DNA of 6,582 nt from Clostridiales bacterium UBA1248 (GTDB taxonomy: Bacteria > Bacillota > Clostridia > Oscillospirales > CAG-272). The first letter of the stretch is position 1, and each line of letters begins with the position of its first letter. Below, one piece after another: positions 1 to 6,211 of the stretch. The notes under the pieces were generated by a model. That model saw nothing but the letters and a program-made list of their open reading frames with translations. It was not told the DNA's origin and made no database searches. The stretch spans positions 1 to 6,582 of the forward strand of contig DBWC01000009.1 of assembly GCA_002308615.1 (NCBI GenBank), written 5' to 3'. The position numbers were made by a program, and so were the translations under genes.

Positions 1-146
1 TCGGTCTCCGTTTCGGTCACGGTTTCGCTCTCCGTAACGGTCTGCTCATCCGTCGTAACGTCCGCGGCAGGCGCGGAAGGATTGGCACATGAGAAAAGCG
101 ATACGGCAATAGCAGAAATCAGTAATAATATGATAAATTTTTTCAT
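1..146 (-). CDS. Putative surface lipoprotein, N-terminal 48 residues only (cut by window edge)
   Basis: This is the beginning of an exported lipoprotein whose remainder lies beyond the window's left edge. The ATG at 146-144 is preceded by an AAGGGG ribosome site (152-157) five bases upstream. The product starts MKKF, continues with a hydrophobic stretch (IILLLISAIAVSLF) and reaches a lipobox-like LFSC with the lipid-accepting Cys at residue 20. Phe at the -2 position is not typical of a lipobox. After a short Ala/Pro/Asn segment the chain becomes Thr/Glu/Val-rich (TVTESETVTETET), an extended stalk of the same style as the linkers in the membrane protein at 3782-6193. The functional domain is not visible, so no role can be assigned. 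The gene has its own sigma-A promoter (183-211) and so may be expressed independently of the upstream operon, although they share a strand. Call as a lipoprotein: fairly sure. Confidence 0.8.
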   Translation of the reverse strand, partial: MKKFIILLLISAIAVSLFSCANPSAPAADVTTDEQTVTESETVTETET

Positions 147-182
147 TTTGTCCCCTTTTTATACCTTTATGCAATTTAAATA

Positions 183-211
183 ATTATACAACATAAAATT
201 GTATTTGTCAA
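183..211 (-). promoter_or_regulatory. Consensus sigma-A promoter for the lipoprotein gene
   Basis: Read on the minus strand, TTGACA (206-211) and TATAAT (183-188) are separated by exactly 17 bases (189-205), a perfect match to the housekeeping sigma-A/sigma-70 consensus. Transcription would begin near position 176, leaving a leader of about 30 bases before the ATG at 146. The surrounding DNA is strongly AT-rich. The lipoprotein is therefore probably transcribed by the housekeeping polymerase and not by the ECF-type sigma factor encoded at the other end of the window. Confidence 0.88.
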
Positions 212-223
212 GTAAAACGGGTT

Positions 224-249
224 TAAGGCGCAAAGTAATTTGCGCCTTA
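224..249 (-). terminator. Hairpin after the dockerin/GLUG gene, possible operon terminator
   Basis: A perfect inverted repeat of 11 base pairs (239-249 with 224-234) encloses a 4-base loop (235-238). The stem core is GGCGC/GCGCC flanked by A/T pairs. It starts seven bases after the stop codon at 256-258, where an intrinsic terminator would be expected. The following minus-strand sequence (AACCCGTTTTACTTG) has only a weak, displaced T run, so it is not a textbook terminator. It lies 12 bases upstream of the -35 box of the next promoter and could instead be an operator or an mRNA 3'-end stabiliser. Confidence 0.5.
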
Positions 250-255
250 TGATCA

Positions 256-1596
256 TTATTCCGTTATCACGTTGTTTTCCTCAAGCGCCTGATCGTACTG
301 CGCCGACGTGCAGTTATAGAATTGTATCGCCGTCATTCGTCCCTGTTGTGCTGTAAAACCGCCGCAGCGATCCGTGTATAGTACCGCCTCCGCCGTACCC
401 GTCGCCTTGCAGTTAACGAATATGCCTTCGTAAGCCTCCGTTGTACCGTAAAAATCGCCTACGTCATAGTCGCCTTTTACCACGGCGTCGGTGGAACAGT
501 TTACGTAGCTGCCGGCGAATACTTCATGCGCCAAGAATCCGCCCGCGCAGCCGGTATTACCTGTATTGCCCGTTATGTCGATATAGGCGTTTACGGCGTG
601 ACAGTTATACGCGGTAATACCCCTTGTGTTGCCGAAGAAGACCGCGGCTTCCCAGGCGCTTATCGTATCATGCCTTTCATATCTGAAATTTTCCACCGTC
701 ACGTTTTTGATAACGCAGTAATACGCATATCCGAAGACGCTCGCGCATCTGTCCACCGTTTCGTCCACGGTTATGTTTTTCAGCTTATATCCGTTTCCGT
801 CGTAGTTGTGCGTAAAGAAGCCCGGCTCAAAATCAACGCCCGTAAAGTCTATGTCGTTTGTCTGTTTGAACCAACAGGTATCCATTTCAGAAAGTCCGTC
901 AACGTATTTGCTTATTTTCTGAATGTTTAAGAAATCCTGCGCCGTGCTTACGAGATACGGATCGCGGAACGTGCCGCTTCCCTGCCACATTGTATTTTTT
1001 TCTTTCGGTTCGGTTATATTTATCGTTCTTTTTGCCGTTTTAGTTGGGTCTGCTTTGAGCGTCGCGGTGATCTCCACCTCGCCCACGCTTTTAGCCGTGA
1101 ACACGCCTTTGCCGTCTATCGTCGCGTGCTCCTTGCCTTTTGTTATTTCAAGGTCAACGTCCTTTACGCTGACTCTGATGTCACGCCAGTGATACACGGC
1201 AAAGCGGACCTGAAATCTTTCTCCCGGGGAGATATGCGCCGTGTTTCTGTTTATCACAAAGTATATTCCCGTAAAGCCTTCCGCTTTATCGCCCTCAAAA
1301 TTGAAATCATTCACTATATCGTTGTTCGGATAGTAGAACGGTTCTTCAAACACGGGCGCCGGTGTGCCGCTCACATCTCTGAAAAGCGCCACAACGTCTT
1401 TGTTGTCTATACTGCCGTCGCCGTTTATATCGCACTCGTCCGCGTTTGTGACCGCGGTCTTGTTGCCGCTCACGTATCTGAACAGAGCTACGACGTCCTT
1501 GTTGTTAAGCTCGCCGTCGCTGTTGACGTCTCCCGCGGCGAGTACCGATGCGGTGAGCATGACGGCGATCAACAATACAGATATTATTTTTTTCAT
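256..1596 (-). CDS. Secreted protein: N-terminal dockerin, Ig-like domain, GLUG-like/beta-helix region
   Basis: A 446-residue exported protein. Residues 1-20 form a signal peptide (MKKII start, hydrophobic core, likely cleavage after SVLA). A complete dockerin follows at about 22-77, with two EF-hand-like calcium loops of DxNxDG...D form (D23-D34 and D56-D67), each followed by a helix VVALFR.VSG. Residues about 115-197 resemble a bacterial Ig-like (BIG2-type) domain, with GKGVFTAKSVGEVEITA typical of that fold. From about 204 (GSGTFRDPYLVSTAQDF) the protein resembles GLUG/M26-type surface domains (NDIDF, YDGNGYKLKNITV, SVFGYAYYCVIKNVTV). It then passes into irregular coils with recurring NC motifs (YNCHA, VNCST, VNCKA, YNCTS), suggesting a right-handed beta-helix. 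No catalytic motif is visible, so a binding or adhesive role is likely. GGAGGA (1601-1606) supports the start. It is the last gene of the operon, 16 bases after the LRR-dockerin gene. A dockerin placed directly after the signal peptide is less usual than a C-terminal one. Its cohesin partner is inferred. Confidence 0.9.
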   Translation of the reverse strand: MKKIISVLLIAVMLTASVLAAGDVNSDGELNNKDVVALFRYVSGNKTAVTNADECDINGDGSIDNKDVVALFRDVSGTPAPVFEEPFYYPNNDIVNDFNFEGDKAEGFTGIYFVINRNTAHISPGERFQVRFAVYHWRDIRVSVKDVDLEITKGKEHATIDGKGVFTAKSVGEVEITATLKADPTKTAKRTINITEPKEKNTMWQGSGTFRDPYLVSTAQDFLNIQKISKYVDGLSEMDTCWFKQTNDIDFTGVDFEPGFFTHNYDGNGYKLKNITVDETVDRCASVFGYAYYCVIKNVTVENFRYERHDTISAWEAAVFFGNTRGITAYNCHAVNAYIDITGNTGNTGCAGGFLAHEVFAGSYVNCSTDAVVKGDYDVGDFYGTTEAYEGIFVNCKATGTAEAVLYTDRCGGFTAQQGRMTAIQFYNCTSAQYDQALEENNVITE

Positions 1597-1612
1597 ATAT
1601 TCCTCCGTTTTT

Positions 1613-3760
1613 TTATTCAGAACAGCTCACGATATTGAAAATCGTTACAACGTCTTTGTTGTCAACGGATCCGTCGAGGTTAACGTCGCATGCGTTTTCG
1701 TCACAATATACGGTACCGACTCCGCTGACGTATTTGAAAAGCACCACAACGTCCTTGTTGTTTACGTCCCAGTCGCCGTTTACGTCCGCAAACGGCGTAC
1801 CGTAGCCGAGATCGCTGTTATAAACAACGTTTACAGAGCCGAGCACTTCCCGCGATTCGTCGTTTCCGTAATTATTGCATACGGTCATATTGCGCCACTG
1901 ATCGGCGGAGCCTTCGTAATATATATCCGTAAGGTATCTGCATGCGGCAAAAGCGTGATCGTTTATTATCTGCACCGTATCCGGCATCGAAACCGTTTTG
2001 ACCTTGAAATTGAGCTGAAAAGCGCTGCGCGCTATGACCTTCGTGCCTTTTTCGATTTTCACGTCGTCAGCGTTACCGTCTCTTAATCCGACGAACACAA
2101 GGTAAGGATTTTTAAAATTGCCGACGTAATATGCGCCGTTATGCTTGGTCATTACAGTTGTTGAAAACGCTTTTATGTCCACGTATTCTATGCTGTCCGG
2201 TATATACAGCTCTTTAATGACAGGACACGATTTGAACGCTTCCTGCCCTATATAGTAAAATCCCTCGGGCAGTATAACGGTATCCAATTTGCATTCGCTG
2301 AAGGCGGCGTTTCCGATTTTCTTTAAACCGGAGCCGAATTTGACGTTTGTAAGATTTGAGCACAGATAAAACGCTTTATCGCATATTTCCGTAATGCTGT
2401 CCGGTATAATTATGCTCTGCAAAGATTTACAGCCGGCGAATACGTGGTCGTTTATAATGGTAACGCATTCCGGGATCTTAAATTCCTTAAGACTTTCACA
2501 GTTGGTGAACGCGCCGTCGCCAATATACGTAAGAACGTCGCTGTTTACCGTACAGGTCTCAAGCTGATTACAGCCGCCGAACGCGCCGTCACCGAGATAT
2601 TCAAGTTCTTTACCGATAGTAACGCTTTTCAGGCGCGGCGATATCGGCGAAACGCCGCCGACGGAAAACGCCGATCTGTCTATCTTTTTGACGCTGTCCG
2701 GGATCGTAAGCTCCTGTATGGATTTGCAATCGTAAAACGCTTTTTCTCCTATTTCCGCCAAGCCCTCGTTAAGCTTCAGCGACGAAAGCGCGGTGCATCC
2801 CCTAAACGCGCCTTCTTCGATTGTTTCAACACTGTCGGGTATTTCTATTGCCGTAAGCGACGTACAGTTTTGGAACATGAATTTTTTTATTACTTTGATA
2901 CCGTCGCATAAGATCACCCTCTGCAGCGGAAGGCCCTGGAAATTTGATCCGATACCGAAATCGCAGTCCTTGCTTTCTATGTTGAGAAGCTCAAGTCCGC
3001 TATGCGTAAACGCGTTGTATCCGATCTTTTTGACGTTCTCCGGTATAACTATGCTCTTAAGACCGGTGCAGTGGGCAAACGCGCTGTCTCCTATCTCTGC
3101 CACGCTTTCCGGGATCGTTATGTTCATTAGTTCGTCCTTGTAAGCAAACGCGCCTTCGCCTATATAAACCACACCGTTCGGAATACTGCTTCCGGAACAG
3201 CCTAAGATAAGAGTTTTTGTCGCTTTTTCTATCAAGCAGTTTCCTTCGCCGTAATATAATTCGTTATTGTCGGATACCGTTATTTTTTTGATAGGGCCGC
3301 CGAACGCCGAATTGATATCCTTACAGCCCGCGCCGATGTGTATGCTCTCAAGTACAAAATCGTAAAACGCTCCCTGGCCTATCGTCGTAACGCTGTCCGG
3401 GATCGAAACGCTTTTTATATTCGTGTATAAAAACGCGCTTTTTTCTATTACTTCAAGGTTTTCATGCAGTATAAGCTCCGTTATGTCACAGTTGAAAAAG
3501 GAGTTTTCTATAATAACGGTCACCTTTTTGCCGTTGAATTCCGCGGGTATTTCAAGCGTGCCCTTGATAAGATCCCTGTTTCTGTACGTAACGGCGTACG
3601 TTCCGTCGCTCTGTGGGTAGAAAATCAGCTTTCCGTCTTCGCTGAATTCCGGCTCGTATATTATCGTTCTGCCCCCGTCCTCAACGCCGTATACGAAAAC
3701 ATTTGCGGCAGACGAGATTATAAATAAAGATAACAGAATAAAAGATATTATTTTTTTCAT
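1613..3760 (-). CDS. Secreted BspA-type leucine-rich repeat protein with C-terminal dockerin
   Basis: A 715-residue exported protein. The signal peptide covers about residues 1-25 (MKKIISFILLSLFIISSA). A short beta-rich lead (about 30-90) precedes some 18 BspA/LRR_5-type repeats of 22-23 residues (93-610), each near L..I.IPDSV..IG..AF..C. The array is interrupted by two insertions at about 157-210 and 536-586. It ends with the usual capping module of this family (YYEGSADQW, about 614-648). A dockerin closes the protein at about 657-712, with loops D659-D670 and D692-D703 and helices VVVLFKYVSG and VVTIFNIVS. In the first loop the usual Gly after the third Asp is Trp (DVNGDW), which may weaken calcium binding there. 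Proteins of this LRR family are surface-exposed and bind host or microbial ligands; the ligand here is unknown. GGAGGG (3769-3774), eight bases upstream, sets the start. The gene lies 21 bases after the cohesin-containing membrane protein gene, so the two are likely co-expressed. LRR and dockerin calls are firm; the function is inferred. Confidence 0.93.
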   Translation of the reverse strand: MKKIISFILLSLFIISSAANVFVYGVEDGGRTIIYEPEFSEDGKLIFYPQSDGTYAVTYRNRDLIKGTLEIPAEFNGKKVTVIIENSFFNCDITELILHENLEVIEKSAFLYTNIKSVSIPDSVTTIGQGAFYDFVLESIHIGAGCKDINSAFGGPIKKITVSDNNELYYGEGNCLIEKATKTLILGCSGSSIPNGVVYIGEGAFAYKDELMNITIPESVAEIGDSAFAHCTGLKSIVIPENVKKIGYNAFTHSGLELLNIESKDCDFGIGSNFQGLPLQRVILCDGIKVIKKFMFQNCTSLTAIEIPDSVETIEEGAFRGCTALSSLKLNEGLAEIGEKAFYDCKSIQELTIPDSVKKIDRSAFSVGGVSPISPRLKSVTIGKELEYLGDGAFGGCNQLETCTVNSDVLTYIGDGAFTNCESLKEFKIPECVTIINDHVFAGCKSLQSIIIPDSITEICDKAFYLCSNLTNVKFGSGLKKIGNAAFSECKLDTVILPEGFYYIGQEAFKSCPVIKELYIPDSIEYVDIKAFSTTVMTKHNGAYYVGNFKNPYLVFVGLRDGNADDVKIEKGTKVIARSAFQLNFKVKTVSMPDTVQIINDHAFAACRYLTDIYYEGSADQWRNMTVCNNYGNDESREVLGSVNVVYNSDLGYGTPFADVNGDWDVNNKDVVVLFKYVSGVGTVYCDENACDVNLDGSVDNKDVVTIFNIVSCSE

Positions 3761-3781
3761 TATTACTGCCCTCCGAAAACA

Positions 3782-6193
3782 TCAATCATGAAAAACCGTG
3801 CTCGGACCGTTCGGATTGAACGCGATGTCGGTTATCCGCCAGACTCCGTCCGTTTTTTCTAAACTGAATATACAGCATAAATAGTATGAAAGACGGTAGT
3901 CCTGGGTCCTTACGACGCCGTTGTATTCAGCCTTCGTATTGCCGTCGCTTAAAGTTACCGAGGTCTCGTTTGTATGTGTTGTATAGACGAAAAGATCGCT
4001 TGCGGCAGAGCCGTGTTCTATAAGGGTTTTAAAGTACGGAATATGTAAGCATACCTCTTCAAACGTCATTCCGCTTACGTCTTCTATCCCTATGCTTTTG
4101 CGGTATTCTTCAGAAAAGCACGCGGCAAGATCATCTTTGTTCAGATCGTATATTGCAAGATTGATATTGTACATAGCTGCCCGTACGTCCGTCTTGTCAT
4201 CCTGAACAACGACAGGTTTTTTCGTTATCTGTCCGCTTTCCGCAATATAATACTCGCTTTCCTCGTCTATCGTTACCTTGCCGGCAAAGCCTTCAAAGGC
4301 TTTAGAGTTGAATTCAGTCACGTATTTGCTTATATAAAGCTCTTTTATGCCGCACTCGACAAATACGCGGGAGCCTAATGACGTTACTGAATCCGGTATG
4401 TGAAGCTCTGTCAGACGCTTGCAGCCGGAGAACGTCTCGTCTCCTATAGATAACAGTCCTTCGTTTAACGTAACGCTCTGAAGGGCGCTGCAGCCGGAAA
4501 ACGTTTTGCTTAAATATTTTACTTCGGACGGGATAACGGCTTCTCTTACTGACGTGTTCGCAAAGCAGCCGCCGCCGATCTCCGTCAACGCGTTGGAAAA
4601 CGTGATTTTCGTAATATTAACGCACGATCTGAAGGCTCCGTCTCCTATTGATTTTACGTTGCCGAAATCAATCGACGAAAGCTTTGTGCAGTATGCAAAA
4701 GCACTTGACGAAATCGTTTCAAGAGAAGCGGGGAAGGAGTTCAGTCTTAATGAGGTACATTCAAAGAACGCTTCTTTTCCTATGCTCTTAAGTGATGACG
4801 GCATAATGACCTTTTCAAGGGTTTTGCAGCACCAGAAAGTATTGTCGGGTATCTCTTTAAGATTTGCCGGGAGCTTTACCTCGATTATATCCGTACAGCC
4901 CATAAATGTTCCGATCTCCATCCATGTGACGGAATCCGGCAGATACGCGTATTTAAGTCCTTTGATATTTGAGAATTTGACCGGGAGTCCGAAAAACATC
5001 TTTACGGGATAACCCATATACGTATCCGGTATCGTGACGGACTCAAACTCGCACTCGTCTATTTTTTCCAATACAGCGAATTTTTCATTGCCGAACTGCT
5101 GTTGTGTCAGTCCGCTTTCATCCTCTGTCGGATCGACGATGCAAAAATGCAGATAATTTGAGATATCGTCCTCGACGGGCTCGGTATCCGTCGTTACGGG
5201 TTCCGTATCGGTCACGACCGGTTCGGTATCCGTTGTGACCGGTTCGGTATCCGTTGCGACCGGGTCGGTATCCGTTGTGACCGGTTCGGTATCCGTTGTG
5301 ACCGGCTCCGTATCGGTAACGGGATCTGTTTCCGTTACCGGTTCGGTGTCGGTTATGACCGGCTCGGTGTCCTTTACCGTAGTATCATCCGGTACGGTCA
5401 GCTCGCGGTCGACGGTGCTTATCGCGGTGCTGCTTATCGAAAACGGTACGTTCTGATCGTTTTTGTCAAAAATATTGTCCGGATTTGCGGTCACCGTAAC
5501 GGGATAATCGCCGGACTCGCCTGGTGTGGCGAATTTAAGCGTTACGAACGTGAAATCGCTGTTCAATGCGTCGATCGGATCAAGCGCGACCCAGTTAAAC
5601 GTAAAGGAATTGCCGACTTCGCTCCACTCTTCGTCGTCAGGCACGTTTTTCAGACCGCTTAACTTTGCGTAATCCGCAAAATCAAGCGTCAGACGTTCAT
5701 CCCACGTTACCGTCAGGCAGAGCGACGCAAGGTCTTTTACGTTTTCGATTCTGATATACAAAAACGCGTCGTCTCCCGCAAACAGCGCGCCGCCGTCCGT
5801 TTCGGCGATAATGCGCATAACGTCTTCCGCCGCTTCGTTCGTGCTTTCAGCGTCCGTCACGACGGTGTCCGTGTCCGTTACGTCTTTCGTCTGCGTATCC
5901 GGGCTGCGTTCGGTATCGGTTATTTCCGTATCCGCCGCGGGCGGATTATTGTTGATATTCTTTCCGCCGAAATAAAATATGAATCCGTAAACGCCGCCCA
6001 CGGTAAACACGAGAGCGAGTACGGCTGCCGCCGCCTGTACGCCCGTGCTGTTAAAGAAATCTTTTATATTATTCCGTTTATTACCGGACTTTTCTGTTTT
6101 TGGTCTTTTAGTCGTATCCGGAGTTTTTACCGCACAGAGCAGACCGTTATATCTGTTCTGCAGTATATTTTCTATTCCAGTATAATCCTTCAT
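3782..6193 (-). CDS. Single-pass membrane protein: cohesin-like domain, TDTEPV linker, BspA-type LRRs; candidate sigma-factor partner
   Basis: An 803-residue protein from the preferred ATG at 6193-6191. Residues 1-49 are cytoplasmic and basic (KRPKTEKSGNKRNN). One membrane helix spans about 50-75 (AAAAVLALVFTVGGVYGF), giving N-in/C-out topology. Outside follow a Thr/Asp stalk (88-117), a cohesin-like beta-sandwich (about 123-262), a TDTEPV repeat linker (273-340), about ten BspA-type LRRs (386-640) and a C-terminal alpha/beta domain (665-803) with an initial helix and a terminal W.ITDI strand, resembling the NTF2 fold. The cohesin call rests on GDDAFLYIRIENV, LTVTWDERLTL, FTFNW, FTFVTLKF, a GDYPVTV strand and overall length; it is a family-pattern judgement. 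Its position directly after a sigma factor gene and its membrane topology suggest an anti-sigma or sensor role, but the N-terminus has no zinc anti-sigma HxxxCxxC motif and I do not recognise it. An in-frame ATG five codons earlier (6208) lacks a ribosome site. Domain layout: sure. Regulatory role: inferred. Confidence 0.88.
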   Translation of the reverse strand: MKDYTGIENILQNRYNGLLCAVKTPDTTKRPKTEKSGNKRNNIKDFFNSTGVQAAAAVLALVFTVGGVYGFIFYFGGKNINNNPPAADTEITDTERSPDTQTKDVTDTDTVVTDAESTNEAAEDVMRIIAETDGGALFAGDDAFLYIRIENVKDLASLCLTVTWDERLTLDFADYAKLSGLKNVPDDEEWSEVGNSFTFNWVALDPIDALNSDFTFVTLKFATPGESGDYPVTVTANPDNIFDKNDQNVPFSISSTAISTVDRELTVPDDTTVKDTEPVITDTEPVTETDPVTDTEPVTTDTEPVTTDTDPVATDTEPVTTDTEPVVTDTEPVTTDTEPVEDDISNYLHFCIVDPTEDESGLTQQQFGNEKFAVLEKIDECEFESVTIPDTYMGYPVKMFFGLPVKFSNIKGLKYAYLPDSVTWMEIGTFMGCTDIIEVKLPANLKEIPDNTFWCCKTLEKVIMPSSLKSIGKEAFFECTSLRLNSFPASLETISSSAFAYCTKLSSIDFGNVKSIGDGAFRSCVNITKITFSNALTEIGGGCFANTSVREAVIPSEVKYLSKTFSGCSALQSVTLNEGLLSIGDETFSGCKRLTELHIPDSVTSLGSRVFVECGIKELYISKYVTEFNSKAFEGFAGKVTIDEESEYYIAESGQITKKPVVVQDDKTDVRAAMYNINLAIYDLNKDDLAACFSEEYRKSIGIEDVSGMTFEEVCLHIPYFKTLIEHGSAASDLFVYTTHTNETSVTLSDGNTKAEYNGVVRTQDYRLSYYLCCIFSLEKTDGVWRITDIAFNPNGPSTVFHD
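5174..5377 (-). repeat. In-frame tandem repeat encoding the TDTEPV stalk
   Basis: About ten units of 6 or 7 codons encode V(T)TDTEP variants (VKDTEP, VITDTEP, VTETDP, VTDTEP, VTTDTEP, VTTDTDP, VATDTEP, VTTDTEP, VVTDTEP, VTTDTEP). The core at 5220-5303 is four consecutive 21-bp copies: the first and fourth are identical, and the second and third each differ from them by one base. Such near identity suggests recent expansion by slippage or unequal recombination. Unit length is always a multiple of three, so copy-number change alters stalk length without breaking the frame. The linker separates the cohesin-like domain from the LRR domain. Confidence 0.93.
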
Positions 6194-6200
6194 GATCGTT

Positions 6201-6206
6201 TCCCCC
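6201..6206 (-). promoter_or_regulatory. Ribosome binding site that decides the start of the membrane protein
   Basis: On the minus strand GGGGGA lies seven bases before the ATG at 6193-6191. The alternative ATG at 6208-6206 overlaps this site and is preceded only by AAGTGATAA, the end of the sigma gene, with no purine-rich box. The downstream ATG is therefore the better start, shortening the protein by five residues (MGETI). Translational coupling to the sigma gene, whose stop is at 6212-6214, remains possible for either start. Confidence 0.7.
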
Positions 6207-6211
6207 ATTTA

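Noticed and set aside
1391..1663. 17-bp identical sequence with a short palindrome (1391-1407 and 1647-1663), considered as a regulatory or recombination site
   Set aside because: Both copies encode the conserved DNKDVV segment of dockerins in the same frame, so the identity is explained by domain homology.
526..2086. Several overlapping plus-strand open frames opposite the two dockerin genes
   Set aside because: They have no recognisable domains, overlap one another in different frames and lie wholly opposite well-supported minus-strand genes.
256..3760. Cellulosome enzymes
   Set aside because: Dockerins are present, but neither protein shows glycoside hydrolase or other catalytic motifs. 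The cargo is LRR and GLUG-like/beta-helix, so a classical cellulosome is not supported here.
5174..5377. Possible CRISPR array
   Set aside because: The 21-bp units are directly adjacent with no spacers and are in frame within a coding gene, so this is a protein-coding tandem repeat.
5235..5456. Plus-strand open frame encoding a TGSVSV repeat protein
   Set aside because: It is the antisense reading of the TDTEPV tandem repeat. The minus-strand frame has coherent domains on both sides, and the plus frame has no plausible ribosome site or continuation.
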